From Akebia trifoliata (lineage: Eukaryota > Streptophyta > Magnoliopsida > Ranunculales > Lardizabalaceae): a stretch of 64,000 nucleotides of DNA. The position numbers were made by a program, and so were the translations under genes. Positions 10,379-22,665 of the stretch are shown here, piece after piece. Below the pieces are notes generated by a model, which made no database searches, was not told the DNA's origin, and saw only the letters and a list, made by a program, of their open reading frames with translations. The DNA lies in assembly GCA_017979445.1 (NCBI GenBank), contig CM030714.1, forward strand, positions 42,016,826-42,080,825, read 5' to 3'. How positions within the stretch are numbered: position 1 is the first letter of the stretch; every line of letters begins with the position of its first letter.

Positions 10379-11174
10379 AAAGTTGAAGAAGACAAATTTC
10401 TATAAATAAAATAAATAAATAAAGTAAATTCTAAAATGGTTTAGGCATTTATTTAGCAACATGCCTATCTTTTATTTATTTATTTATTTTTGCATATGAT
10501 ATTCAGTTTGTTTAATTGTATGCAATTTATTCAGATTTATATATGTTTGAATGAATTAATTATTCTACTTAAATTAATTATGCAAAATTTTAGATGAAAA
10601 TTCATGCTTGAAATTATAGGATTGATTATGCATAATAATGACATGTTAGTTTCAGTTAATTTTTTATGCAAAATAATTTTTAAGCATAAATGAATAATGT
10701 CTAAGTGATCCATATAATTTTAGTTAATTAGAGAATAGTCACAACATATTTAATTAAATAAAATTATAATTAATTAGGATCACATAAAGTTTATTTAGAC
10801 ATCAATTGTAATTAATTATACTTAATATAATAAATTTTATCCCACAGAAAATTTTATTATATTTATATAATTAATTAGGATAAAATATCAAATTATTAAT
10901 AACTTACCCACAGGAATTATGAATTAATAATTTGGTCGTTTTATCATAAATTTTAATCTAAGATAAAATATATATCAAATTATATACGTTGTATAATTAT
11001 GAATTAAGTAAATAATTTGATTTATTCTATCATAAAGAACGATTGAATCTTTTGAATTAAAAAAAATTTAGCCCACAAGTAATTTTTAATCATTAGACTC
11101 AATTTTTTAACATGATTTACATTGGTAAAACATAAATTATTTAGGTCTCAATTTTAACATAAATATATAATTTT

Positions 11175-11995
11175 TGCAGCTTTACAAACTGCGAATTTTT
11201 CTGATATCCGATGTGATATTCCCGAATTAAAGGGTTATAACTATAAAATATGGAAAAGAGAGAATTCTCCTTCACTTAGGATGGATGGACATTGATTATG
11301 CTATTAGGAAAGATGAACCACCTGTAATTTTCGTTACCAACTCTACAGCGGACATTACGCTTTATGAAAAATGAGCGCAATCTAATCGCCTCAGCGTAAT
11401 ATTTATTAAGACAAAAATCTCTGCTAGTATTCGTGGTTCTGTAGATCAGCGTGATAATGTCCGGGACTTACTGAAAGCCATTGATCATCAATTCGTCAAT
11501 TCAGAGAAGGCACTTGCAAGTACCCTAATCATAAAGTTCTCATCCCTAAGGTTCACCAATGTCAAAGGTGTGCGTGAGCACATCATGCATATGAGGGATA
11601 TTGTCGCTCAATTAAAGAATCTCGAGGTTGAAATGTCGGAATCCTTTCTGGTGCATTACATTTTGAATACCTTTTCGCATCAATACGTGCCCTTCAAAAT
11701 CTCTTACAACACATATAAAGACAAATGGTCAATTAATGAACTCATGACCTTGTGTGTTCAAGAGGAAGGAATGCTAATGATGGAACTGGTGAGAGTGCAA
11801 TGCTGACTACGTGAGGAAAGGGCAAATTTCAGGCTAATCAAAAAGGAAAAGGTAAAATACCTCCCCAAGCTGATATTAAGAAAAATTTCAAGTGTTTTTT
11901 CTGTAAAAAGACGGGATACGTGAAGAAGGAATGCATCAAATTTAAGAAATGGCTTGAGGACAAAGGTAATTCAATCTCATTTGTTTGTTATTAAT
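11175..11995 (+). pseudogene. Copia gag with zinc knuckle, broken
   Basis: The reading resumes in pieces. An N-terminal part (about 11178-11560) has a frameshift near 11270 and a TGA in place of Trp near 11371. A clean frame (11570-11806) contains HIMHMRDIVAQLKNLEVEMS, typical of the copia gag (UBN2) family. At 11889-11932 the CCHC zinc knuckle is degenerate: CFFCKKTGYVKKEC, where the histidine has become tyrosine or lysine. Gag would assemble virus-like particles in the cytoplasm. Lost frame and lost knuckle histidine make this a pseudogene. Confidence 0.85.
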
Positions 11996-12023
11996 CTAAT
12001 ATGGTTAATGTAAATATTAACAC

Positions 12024-14365
12024 ATGGTGGATTGATTCTGGTTCAACAATTCACATTTCGAATTCCTTGCAGGGTTTGCAAAACCTAAGGAAGCTAGTGG
12101 GAAGTGAGCAAAGCATCTTATCCTGAAACAAGTTGGACTCACATGTGGAGGTTGTAGGGACATGCTGTTTAACTTTAAGTAATGGTTTCGTTTTAAAATT
12201 AGAAAAGACCTTTTATGTTCCAAGTTTTTCTAGAAACTTGATTTCAATTTCAAGACTTATACCTTTTGGATATTCTTTTCACTTTTCATAAATATCATTT
12301 AATTTATTTTATAAATTTGATTGTGTTGGGAATGATATTTTGTCTGATGGTCTTTACTGCATTAATTTACAAAACAATACCACTTATAATGCTATGCATG
12401 TTCAAACTGGCACTAAAAAATGTGTTATTAATGAGGATTCCTCTACATTATGGCATCGGAGATTAGGTCATATCTCCATAGAAAGAATTAAAAGATTAGT
12501 AAATGATGGAGTACTTATTACTCTGGATTTTACTGATTTTGAGACTTGTGTAAACTGTATAAAGGGAAAGCAGACCAACAAGTCAAAAAAAGGTGCTAAA
12601 AGGAGTTTGACCATATTAGAAATCGTACACACTGATATATGTAGTCCAGACATGGACTCACATGGTCAGAAATACTTCATCTCGTACACACTAATATATG
12701 TAGTCCAGACATGGACTCACATGGTCAGAAATACTTCATCTCCTTTATAGATGATTATTCACGGTATATGTATCTCTACATGCTTTATAATGAGAATGAA
12801 ACATTAGATGCCTTTAAAATCTTTAAGGCTGAAGTAGAGAAATAATGCGGCAAGCAAATTAAGATCGTGAGATCAGATAGAGGTGGAGAATATTATGGTA
12901 GATACACAGAAAATAGACAAGCATTTGGGCTATTTGCAAAGTTTTTTCAAGAACATGGGATTGTTGCCCAATACACCATGCCTGGTTCACCAGATCAGAA
13001 TGGTGTAGCAGAAAGAATAAACTGAACATTATTGGACATGGTGCGGAGTATGCGAAGCAATTCCAATCTTTCTAATTCCTTGTGGGCTGAAGCATTTAAG
13101 ACGGCAGTGTATATATTAAACCGAGTTCCAACCAAGACTGTTTCTAAAACGCCATTTGAATTATGGAAAGGTTGGAAACCGAGTTGGCGACATATGGGCG
13201 TTTGGGGATGTCCGTCTGAAGTAAGAATTTATAATCTACAAGAAAAGAAACTGGACCCAAGGACCATTAGTGCGTATTTCATTGGATATGTTGAAAAGTC
13301 TAAATGTTACAGATTTTTTTTATCCATTTTATAGCACTGGGATTGTAGAATCAAGAAATGCAAAGTTTTTTGAAAATAACTTGATCAGTGGGAGCGATCA
13401 AATCAGGATTATTGATTCTGAGAATGATCATTCAGAGTCTCAACCTTCTACTTCAAGTGATATATTGGTTATTGTTCATAGCGCCCCTCAAGTACAAACT
13501 GGTGTTGAACAATCAATCATTGAAGTTCCACAAGCTGTTAACAACATTCCGGTAGATCAAGTTGTTCAAGAGTTGCCCGAGACTTCTGAACAACAAGTTG
13601 AACCTTATACTTCCGAAAAAGATGATGGTACGATATTAAGAAGATCTGCTAGAACTAAGAAGTCAACAATTTCTAGTGATTATGTTGTGTATCTGTAAGA
13701 ATCTGACTACAACATTGGAGTCAAAAATGATCCTGAATCTTTTTCGCAAGGTATGAGTTGCAAAGAATCAGAATTATGGTACAATGCCATGGAGGAAGAG
13801 ATGAATTTTATGAAGAGTAATGGAGTCTGGAAATTTGTTGAGTTGCCTAATAGTACAAAAACCATTAGTTGTAAATGGGTCTTTAAGATAAAGAAAGACT
13901 CATTAGGCAACATTGAGAGATACAAGGCAAGACTCATTGCTAAGGGATTCACTTAAAAGGAAGGAATCGATTACACGGAGATTTTTTCTCCTGTATCTAA
14001 AAAAGATTTCTTGCGTGCTATTTTGGCATTAGTAGCCCATTTTGACTTAGAGTTGCAACAAATGAATGTGAAAATGACATTTTTTAATGGAGATCTAGAG
14101 GAGGAGGTTTACATGAAACAACCTGAAGGATTCCCCTCTAGTGATGGTGAGCAATTGGTTTGCAAGCTTAAGAAATCCATATACGGTTTAAAACAAACAT
14201 CCCGCCAATGGTATTTAAAATTCCATAATGTAAATTCTTCATTTGATTTTATAGAAAATATTATGGATCAATGTATATACTAGAAGGTCAGTGGGAGTAA
14301 AATTTATTTTCTTGTTTTATATGTGGATGATAGTTTGCTAGCAACCAATGATAAGAGTTTGCTGC
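12024..14365 (+). pseudogene. Copia pol: protease, integrase and first part of reverse transcriptase, broken
   Basis: Protease is marked by WWIDSGSTIHIS (12028). The GAG-pre-integrase zinc region follows (LWHRRLGHISIERI, CVNCIKGKQ, 12450-12580), then the integrase core with FIDDYSRYMYLYML (12745), RSDRGGEYYG (12875) and GSPDQNGVAERIN (12985). Reverse transcriptase begins at 13753 (MSCKESELWYNAMEEEMNFM) and reaches YVDDSLLATND at about 14323-14355 with the YVDD site intact. Stop codons lie near 12844, 13024, 13954 and 14281. A 59-bp tandem duplication in the integrase (12623-12740) shifts the frame. The gene is cut at 14370 by the solo LTR and resumes at 16112. Confidence 0.9.
12623..12740 (+). 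repeat. 59-bp tandem duplication inside the integrase
   Basis: The unit starting TCGTACACACTGATATATG is present twice, at 12623-12681 and 12682-12740, with a single visible difference (GATAT to AATAT). Because 59 is not a multiple of three, it disrupts the frame just before the first catalytic aspartates of the integrase. Confidence 0.9.
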
Positions 14366-14370
14366 ATGAG

Positions 14371-16111
14371 TGTAGACACCCCATTTTTGCACTCGCCTGA
14401 TTAATCAACTCGTCAACCCGATCGCAATGATTCCCAATGATGAATGTGTATTCCATTGCTTTATTTTGTTACCAGATGTGTTTCAGTAATCCGGATGAGG
14501 TATCTCAAACTAACAAAACCTTAAAAATCACGCTACGCTAGGTAAATACGACCCCAGAAACATAGAAATCATCATCTTGCAAACCAAAAAGAAGCTTCAC
14601 GATAAAAATCACTAAAAACTATCAAATTACCAAAATACCCCTAACCTCAAAACAACCCTAGAGCCTACGTTACGCTTAGGAAAACTCATTCAAACACATA
14701 AAACAACAAATCGAAACCAAATAAATCATTTCGTCAATTTTCACAGAATTCGACAAAATTACGAAAATGCCCCTCATAAAGTTCACGACCATTTCACATA
14801 AAAATTTTCATAAATGACACAAACCAACATTCTCATTGAATTTCTTATGAAAAACCGATTCTAAAACATCCTAGAATATTAAAAACTGACCTAAAACGTG
14901 AAAAGTCCTCTCTGGGGGCAAAACGGTAATTTCACAATTTTCATGATAAAAAATTCCGAAATTAATAAATAAAATATTAAATAATTAAAGTAAAACATTA
15001 ATGAAATTAATTTAAAATTTTGAACCTAAAAATCGATTAATCGGACTCTCAGGCAAAATTGTTGAGGGTTCGTGGGATATTTCTTTAAGGACCCCTCCAT
15101 TTGGGGGTCCAAAGAATTAAAGAAATAATGGAAGGGGGTTCTCAAAAAATTAAAAGTAAATCAAACAAGACTAAAGTCAAGGTATTAAAGTCAATCAAGT
15201 GAAACTGAAGTCAAAATTAAAGTCAATTAAGCAAGACTGAAGTCAAAATATTAAAAGTCAATCAATTAAGACTAAAGTCAAAACATTAAAAGTCAATCAA
15301 ATAAGACCAAAAGTCATAATAGAATTCTAATTAAATAATAACTCTATCTAATAGAGTTCTAACTTAAAAACAATTCTACCTAAAAGAATTCTAATTAAAA
15401 CACAATTCTACCTAAGACAATTTTAATTAAAACACAACTCTAATTGAAAGATCTCTAATTAAACACTAACTCTATCCAAATCAACCCTAAAAAACATCTA
15501 TAAATAGAGGTGCTCACACTCTATTTTCGTATCAAATCATAAACCCTAAGAGAAGTAGGTCTAGAAGCTCCCCTAGCCTCCCATAAACCCTAGTTTTGGA
15601 GCCCCAACTCCTTACCTAACATCCCCCCTTCAATTTTAGTCTAGAAAACCCCTAAAATCCCTCCAAAAACACCCATAAATCCGCAACAAACTTGAAGAGT
15701 TCAGATTCAGAAACAAAGAGATACCTTGATCTAGGAGATCCGAAGTCAAATCTGGAGACAGAACGAAGCAAGGGAGTACAGTACAAGGAATTTTTTTTGT
15801 CAGATCTGAGGGAGCAAAATCCTTGCTATCGGAAATGTATGTATTTTTTTATATTTATTTTTATCTAGGTTTTAGCAATGTAATTTACTTGGGAAGTTAG
15901 TAGAGACCGGCTTTGGCCGGGCGGGGTTGGTGCCTAACACCTTCCAACCCCGTAACTTGATCCCCGAATTCAAATTTTTTTATGGTAGATTAGTTCTTTT
16001 TATCCATGTTAGAGTCAGTTTGGTTCCTAGACCACAATAACTAGGTGGCGACTCCCAAACCTCAAGGGTCAAAAGTGGATCCGCGTACCCTACGGATCGA
16101 GGGCGCTTTCA
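14371..16111 (+). mobile_element. Solo LTR (gypsy, family G1) nested in the copia pol gene
   Basis: It begins TGTAGACACCCCATTTTTGC and ends GGGCGCTTTCA, with the 5-bp duplication ATGAG on each side (14366-14370 and 16112-16116). It lacks any internal domain, so it arose by LTR-LTR recombination. It matches the LTRs of the complete element at 46906-56664 and the solo LTR at 37940-39431. A TATAAATAGAGG promoter-like motif is at about 15502. Removing it rejoins the copia reverse transcriptase in frame, from NDKSLLHE into VKQFLSKNFDMKDMG. Confidence 0.95.
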
Positions 16112-17043
16112 ATGAGGTGAAACAATTTCTCTCTAAAAATTTTGATATGAAAGATATGGGTGAGGCATCTTATGTCATTGGCATTAAGATCCATAGAGAC
16201 AGATTTCGAGGTATCTTGGGTCTGTCGTAGGAAATCTATATCAATAAAGTTTTAGAGAGATTTCGGATGAAGGATTGTTCACCAAGTATTGCTCCCATTG
16301 AAGGGTGATAGGTTCAATTTGAACCAATGCCCGAAGAATGATCGTGAGAGGGAACAAATGAAAAACATTCCATATGCTTTTGCTGTTGGAAGCCTAATGT
16401 ATGCTCAAGTCTGCACAAGACCTGACATTGCATTTGTTGTAGGAATGTTGGGACGATATCAGAGTAATTCAGGTTTAGACCACTCGAGAGCTGCAAAGAA
16501 AGTGATGAGGTACCTTCAAGGAACTAAAGATTACATGCTTATGTATAAACGGACGGACAATCTGAAAGTAATTGGCTACTCAAATTCGGACTTTGCTGGC
16601 TGTGTTGATTCACGCAAATTAACATCAGGTTACATTTTTATGATGGCCGGTGGAGCTGTATCATGGAGAAGTGCCAAGCAGACCTTGACTGCCACTTCCA
16701 CTATGGAAGCTGAGTTCGTTTCTTGTTTTGAGGCTACTTCGCATGGTGTATGGCTTAAGAGTTTCATATCTGGACTTAGAATTATGGATTCTATCTTTAG
16801 GCCATTGAGAATGTATTGCGACAATTCAACTGCTGTTTTCATGGCTAATAATAATAAAAGTTGAAGTCGAAGTAAACACATCGACATTAAGTATTTAGCC
16901 ATAAGGGAACGTGTTAAAGAAAATAAAGTGGTCATTGAGCACATTAGCACTAAATTGATGATCGCTGATCCTTTGACTAAAGGCATGCCACCGTTGAAAT
17001 TCAAAGATCATGTAGTGAATATGGGACGTGGTTCCATTATGTA
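16112..17043 (+). pseudogene. Copia pol, remainder of reverse transcriptase and RNase H
   Basis: This is the downstream half of the pol gene cut by the solo LTR. It shows KNFDMKDMGEASYVIGI (connection region), VCTRPDIAFVVGMLGRY, DFAGCVDSRKLTSGYIFMM (an RNase H aspartate and the conserved SRKSTSGY-like motif), MEAEF, and KHIDIKYLAIRERV near the end, the conserved copia RNase H tail. The frame shifts near 16300 and has stops near 16228 and 16862. It ends close to the 3' LTR, as expected. Confidence 0.9.
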
Positions 17044-17335
17044 GTTTCTTCATTGTATGAACAATGTTATTTAATGAAACTCTTCTAATTATGATGTTTT
17101 CTCATATTTATGTGCACCTTAATTTATTTTGAGAAACTTCATTTGTGTAGGACTAGAATAAACATAGGGTTTATTCATTAAGAAATGTTACCACATAAAG
17201 TATAATATTAAGAAATAAATACATTGTACTACATAGAAGGTAATACTCGTCATTAGAGGACTTATCGCTATGATTCATGTATTTATTACTTAATACAGAT
17301 TATCGATGGGTTTAAGATATGACTTTTGTACTATG

Positions 17336-17350
17336 GACCAAGTTGGAGAA
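17336..17350 (+). other. Polypurine tract of the copia element
   Basis: ACCAAGTTGGAGAA directly precedes the 3' LTR start at 17351, the usual position for the plus-strand primer. It is interrupted by pyrimidines, so somewhat decayed. Confidence 0.6.
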
Positions 17351-17782
17351 TGTTGGCCCCGATTTTGATGGATGGTTTAAAACCACCATTTTCGGAGCTC
17401 ATGAGGTGGTCCACGATCCTCCAACACGTTTCTCTAGTTAGGTAATGTGACCCACTTCAGATCTGGTTTGTGGCAACAAACTAAAACGTGGTCGAGTGCT
17501 TGATGGAAGCCTTGACCAAGTTTGGTTATAAAAAGTACCGTTTGATCCCCAAACTCTATACTTTCTCTTAATCTTCTTCAGTCTACACCATCTAACATGA
17601 GTGTATCCGAGTTTGGAAGTACCAAATCGTGATTGACAGATCTGCAGCGTAAGAAGATCAAAATCAATGGCTGGAGGTATTTATTTATATGGATTTTGGG
17701 CATTTTTCAGATTTGATTCTCTTGATTTTATTTTCGCATTTATTTTGAGAATCAATATTTCAGATTTTGATTTAATCTTATA
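17351..17782 (+). repeat. 3' LTR of the copia element
   Basis: It starts TGTTGGCCCCGATTTTG and ends AATCTTATA, so the terminal CA has mutated to TA. Its length equals that of the 5' LTR (432 bp). Confidence 0.93.
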
Positions 17783-17787
17783 AAGTG

Positions 17788-17948
17788 AACTCATATGTTC
17801 ACAAATAATCTCAACCGTGTATATGTGAGATCCAATGATTAGAATAAAAGATGTATCTTGAGAATATATTACAGATCTCTAAGTTAAATCTCAATTGTTG
17901 GATCTCATATATACTCGGTTGAGATTGTGTGTGAAGATATGACTTCAC
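17788..17948. mobile_element. Small foldback MITE
   Basis: The left half (AATCTCAACCGTGTATATG, then GAGATCCAAT) and the right half (ATTGTTGGATCTC, then CTCGGTTGAGATTGTG) are inverted copies over about 45 bp. A 55-bp centre lies between. It abuts the copia target duplication at 17783-17787. Confidence 0.6.
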
Positions 17949-17949
17949 C

Positions 17950-18837
17950 TTCATGAGTCTACGGATCTCAGCCCATATATAGATGGGTCGAGATCGGTAA
18001 ACTCACATAAACATACTCATATGTTCACACACTTTGTAACCCCTCCCTGCTAACTTTTGTCCCCCAGACCAAGTTCTCTCTTTCTCGTACACGGATTGAT
18101 ACAACAACATTAAAATGGATGTACATCACCTCTAAAATCGAAAACTTTAAGCATGTATGAAAGGTAAAGGGGAGATGGGATATGAGTCACTCTTCAAAGC
18201 ATCGTCCAAGGATATACTAACAATAAGAACGCACTATTTATTTATTTTACACTTCAAATCTATAATATTCTGAGGTTTGGGACTAAAAATAAAGTTTAAT
18301 GCATAAATTTGAAATTTAAAAGGAATGGCAGTGTTGCAGATTTGCATCCTTGTTGGTTGGATAAATGGTTTGCTTGTTTGTTTGTTTGTTTTGTTTTTTT
18401 GATTTTTTTTGATTTTTTATTATTATTAATTTTGTTTTGAGGGCGGGGGGGGGGGGGGGGGGGGGGGGATATCTATATGATTTTTTATATTACTAGTCCT
18501 AGATTCCTAAAATTGATCTTGGTTTTTGTTCCTATAAAACTTATTTGAAACTTTTCTTCTTGGTTCCATTTTTTCTCTTGATTTTCTGGGATTCTTCTTT
18601 GAATTATTGGTGGTTGGGTATAGTTATTGAAGAATCTACATATCACAAGGAGTTTTGCTCTTTGGAGGAGCAATTTTTGAGTTGGTGTAGCTGCTCCTTT
18701 TACCCAATTTGTTGGTGTGCCAAGAGAGAAGGATCGATAATCTTATAGTGAAGAAGTTGCATTTGAGCAAAGTACTATTCTTTCTTTATTGTGTAAACAA
18801 TAGATCAAGGCAAAATCTTAGATCAGAAGAATCATAA
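17950..18837. other. No supported gene; low-complexity stretch with poly-G
   Basis: A 67-codon open frame at 18545-18748 starts with a hydrophobic Phe/Leu/Trp stretch but matches nothing I recognise and has no splice or homology support. The notable item is the poly-G run listed separately. Confidence 0.4.
18441..18468 (+). repeat. Poly-G tract (24 consecutive G)
   Basis: GGGC is followed by 24 uninterrupted G residues (18445-18468), preceded by a T-rich TTTG/TTTTG segment. Such a run can fold as a G-quadruplex. Homopolymer length is error-prone in most sequencing, so the exact count is uncertain. Confidence 0.85.
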
Positions 18838-19304
18838 TGGCAGAGGTGAGTTTTGTGATTACCTCGATATTTGCAAATACTAAGTGGATTGGTCTCCAAT
18901 CCTTTGGATATCTCCTTGTACCTATGCCACATAACCTCTAATGCCTAAGTTAGATCTCTGAGTAAAATATAAGAGTTTTCTTTAAAGAGGATTTTCGTAC
19001 CTTTGTGTGTGCTATCTCCCTCCTATTTATAAGAGAGCTAGTTGATCTTTTACACATTACCTCCTTTATCCCCATTAGTATAGGGATCTGATTCGTGTAC
19101 ATCTTTTGGATAGGAATCCTCCCTTGGATTAAGTACTGAATCACCAAAAATCAAGGATTGGTGTTCTTATTCTTCTTCACAGAATAACGTTAATTGGAGT
19201 TTCATCAGAGCATCCTTGTTCGAATTCTGATCCGAGTGTTTCTAAGCTAACAGGTCAAGTCCCCAATCTTTGACTAAACCTTTGACTTGTTTGGAGGCTT
19301 ATCA
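18838..19304 (-). repeat. 3' LTR of the gypsy element (minus strand)
   Basis: It matches 22190-22665 along its length (shared ATTACCTCGATAT, CTAAGTTAGATCTCTGAGTA, GATTCGTGTACATCTTTTGG). On the minus strand it is preceded by the purine tract CCAGAGGGGGCGAGG (about 19305-19321), the expected polypurine tract. Confidence 0.75.
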
Positions 19305-19693
19305 TAATCCTCGCCCCCTCTGGAAAGTTTGGGTGCAACCCATTCTTTTGAGAACTTACCTTTTCTCCACCTGGACTATATTGGCATTGACCTTGAGTTT
19401 GTGAAATGGCAACTATCTTGTCGGTCGTGTGTTCCCAAGGCATGCATTTATCGGTGGATCCACATGTTTTTATTTCATTGTTCCATCGTCGCAGGCTAGT
19501 ATCATTATGCACATACATTCTGTATTGACACTTGGCTTTCTGAATGGGTAACCTTTTAAAGGGTTTTCCATGTGGTGCTTCTTTATCAGTTCATTTCGAG
19601 ATACAGATCACTCGGTTTTCTCGATCTTGAAGCACATTAATGATAGGGATTACTCATTATGAGTCCTTTCTTCTTGATAACCTAATTCATTGG

Positions 19694-20590
19694 TTAGGGA
19701 TCGTATCTTGGTGCATCTTTCCCTATAAAATCCCTCATTTCTCTAGTTTCTTCTCCTTCATGTTTCTTGTGATTTTTTTTTCCAATTTCTTGAGTTTTCC
19801 AGGGTCTCATCCAATCAATCTTTGAAAGAGGGAATTCATCCTTTGGACATGCCTTATTGAGATTGGTAAAGTTGATGCATACATGCACTCGATCGTTCTT
19901 CATAGGAACCACCACTATATTGGCAATCCAGGTAGGGTATTGCACCCGCTAATGAAGCCAATTTTGAGTAGCTTAGCAACTTCTTCGTTGACCATTTGCT
20001 TAAGTCTAAGTGCTAATCTTCGAGGTTTCTACCAAATAGGTTGGAACCCAAGATCAACCTGCAAGTGGTGGCTTGAGATTTGTAGGTCTATTCCGTGCAT
20101 GTCTTCTAGTGACCAAGTGAAGATATCCTTATTCTTTCTCAGATAGTTTACCATGTCATCTTTTTCTTATTTTTTAGTCCCGACCCCACATAGGTTTTAT
20201 GCATTCCTTCTTCCCAAGATCCACTTCCTCCACCTGTTCTATCGCTGACATATGTTCCATCAATGGCCCCATCTATAATTGTTAGCGTAATGTTGTATGC
20301 AGAACTTGTTTCTACAACCACGAACCTAGTTATTACCACATCGGGTCTTGTTGTCATAGGTAATGTGATCTCTCCTACCAAGGATACTAGGCTCCCATTA
20401 AACCCATAAACGCTGACTTTGGCTTGCTCCAACTGCCAAGCACCCCTATTCGTTCAGTTGCTAAGAGAAATAGGATATCAACTACACTTCTTGCATCGAT
20501 GATGATTCTTTTCAGACCAACTATTCCTACGGTCAATGTGATGATTAATGTGTCATTGTGCAATCTTATTACCCTTTCCAAATCTTCCTA
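19694..20590 (-). pseudogene. Gypsy protease and start of reverse transcriptase, broken
   Basis: On the minus strand the protease reads IIIDARSVVDILFLLA (about 20520), where the catalytic D-T/S-G motif has become D-A-R, so it would be inactive. It is followed by VYGFNGSLVSLVGEITLPM, the conserved region after the protease flap. RT starts near 19945 with YPTWIANIVVVPMKND and VCINFTNLNKACPKDEFPL, the fingers region of gypsy RT, then ends. The palm with YXDD, RNase H and integrase are absent. Confidence 0.85.
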
Positions 20591-20929
20591 TGTGAACACA
20601 TCTGTCACCTTACTCTCTTATACTAATTCTAGTACCCAAGCTACTGCTACTCATTTTAAGACTTGGTGGATCTCCCTCTCATGTATAGTTTTCTTGACCT
20701 TGGAGCGATATGAAATTTGGACAAGCCTATTGGAATTGAATTCGTCGACTAAAGTATTGACTACTCTTCGACCTAACTCACCTTATTCTGGAGGGATTCT
20801 CGGAGGTGAATGGAGTAGTTTCCATCCCTTGGGATCCTTTATTGCAGTTGCTACAAACCTTCTAAGCTTACCTTGGTCGATTATGTCTTGGATGACATGT
20901 TTTAACCTCCAACAATCATCCGATGGGTA

Positions 20930-22180
20930 GTTTTCAACCTTGTGGTATTCATATTATGGTTTTCCCACTCTGTTTTGATAGTTCTGATGAGGTGGCATGA
21001 AGTTGGATCGTTCTTAATGTACTTGAAGATTTCAGAAGGTTTCTCAATTGAGGGGGTAAAATTTCTTTTCGATTTCCAAGACTTTCGACCTTGAGTTTCC
21101 CTCTAGTTTTTCTTTCCTAACATTTTTTCTTCGTCCTTCCCTCCACCTCCAGTTTTTGTTTTATCTAGTGTTACGGTATTCACTATTGATATTGCTTCCC
21201 GTGCTATACTTTTCAACGTCTCCTCCAAGTTAATATACTTTTCAGTCATCACATATAGGTCTTCTAATCTTTTTGGTGGTTCGGTGATTAGTTCCTCATG
21301 TAGCCTTTTGCCTGGTATGACAACATTTTAATAGGCCTAGACTACAATATCGTTATCAAGATTCTCCACTTGTAAGAGTTGGGTTCAGAATTGAGTTGTG
21401 AAAGCACGAACACTTTTTCTATTATCCTACTTAAACTAGAATAATATCTTGACTTTGACCTTCTTGTGCCTGTTGTGAATGTACTAAGTGACAAATAGTT
21501 TTTTTTTAACTATTGGAAGCTCTCAACCAAGCCTTAGAACCACGTGATGGCTTTTGAACGTAAGGTTCATGAGAACTTCTTACATGTTAGCGTGTTGTTC
21601 CCTTTGTATATAATCATGAGGTTCTTATAATGCAAAACGTGCTCTACTGAATATTTAGTTCCATCAAAAGAGTCATAGTTGGGAATGTTGAACTTTCTGG
21701 GGGGCTTAGAGTTCTGGATTGTCTTTATGAATGGAGATGTTCTCAAATCCCTAATGATCGATCAGGCTAATCGTCCAACTTGTCCCTTTCTGATTGCTGT
21801 GTCTTCTCTTCGCCTTAACAGATCTTTTGCCTCCCCTAAGGTCAAAGGGTTGGGTGGTGCATTTTGTTCATTGTTGATCTGATGAACTTCAGTTCAGACT
21901 TTCGAGTCCTGATTCTCGACTCGACATCCAGTGATGTCGTCGGTGCCCCTTCTATTCTCTGATCCTTTAACCATCTATTGTTGTATCTCCTCATTTTCTT
22001 TTCTGTGTGTTCAACTTTCTCCAGCCTATTGTTCTATGCTCTGCTGCAACTCCATTCTCACTTGTGCTAACATAAGTTCGACATTTCGAAGGGGATCTTG
22101 ACTTTTTTGAGCTCTTTGGGCTTGCTCTTCTGCCGTTACCTCTTCTACATTTCTCCGATTGTTGTTCCTAGTGCTTACTA
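20930..22180 (-). pseudogene. Gypsy gag region, many stops
   Basis: Minus-strand translation in pieces resembles plant gypsy gag C-terminal half: RLHEELITEPPKRLEDLYVM followed by EKYINLEETLKSIA and a Lys-rich segment (about 21060-21330). Numerous stops and shifts. The position between 5' LTR and protease fits gag. Confidence 0.65.
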
Positions 22181-22189
22181 TTTTAAAGG

Positions 22190-22665
22190 TGATGATGGAA
22201 AATTATAAAGGTGATTTTTGTTATTATCTCGATATCTGCAAATACTAAGTAGATTGTTCTTCAGTTCTTTGGAGATCTTCTTGCATCTGTTCCATAGAGC
22301 CTCTGATGCCTAAGTTAGATCTCTGAGTAAAATATAAAGGTTTTCTCTCAAGAAGATTTTCGTACTTTTGTGTGTGTTATCCCCTTTCTATTTATAAGAG
22401 AATCAGTTGATCAGTTATATGTTACCTCCATTATCCCCTTTAATTTAGGGATTTGATTCGTGTACATCTTTTGGATAAAAGTCCTCCATAGGATTAAGTA
22501 CTGAATCTTTAAAAAATCGGGGGTTGGTGTTCTTCTTCTTCTTTATAGAATAGCATTAATCCAAGCATTTTTGTTCGAATTCTGATATGAGCTTTTCTAA
22601 GCTAACAGACCAGGTCCCCAATCTTTGACTGAACCTTTTGACTCGTTCGAACGCCTATTGTAATA
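22190..22665 (-). repeat. 5' LTR of the gypsy element (minus strand)
   Basis: It is homologous to 18838-19304. A third, partial copy at 23372-23735 was created by the local tandem duplication rather than by retrotransposition. Confidence 0.7.

Larger units (their letters stand above)
9483..17782 (+). mobile_element. Complete but decayed Ty1/copia retrotransposon with a nested solo LTR
   Basis: Two 432-bp LTRs (9483-9914 and 17351-17782) bound the element, and AAGTG occurs directly outside both (9478-9482 and 17783-17787). The order is LTR, tRNA-Met primer site, gag with zinc knuckle, protease, integrase, reverse transcriptase, RNase H, polypurine tract, LTR, which is the copia order. Its 8.3-kb length includes a foreign 1.74-kb solo LTR (14371-16111) plus duplicated ATGAG, so the original element was about 6.55 kb. 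The genes carry many stops and shifts, so it is not autonomous. Confidence 0.95.
18838..22665 (-). mobile_element. Internally deleted Ty3/gypsy element
   Basis: Two related LTR-like ends (18838-19304 and about 22190-22665) flank minus-strand gag, protease and the very start of reverse transcriptase. The rest of pol is missing: only about 390 bp lie between the RT start and the left LTR, where a full element would need about 3 kb for RT, RNase H and integrase. Sequence is decayed throughout. Target duplications were not resolved. Confidence 0.8.

Noticed and set aside
18545..18748. 67-codon frame with a hydrophobic start, a possible small secreted protein
   Set aside because: No cleavage-site pattern, no homologue recognised, low-complexity context, and no promoter or splice support.
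20424..20930. 168-codon plus-strand frame
   Set aside because: It is the complement of the gypsy gag-protease pseudogene on the minus strand, whose motifs are clear.
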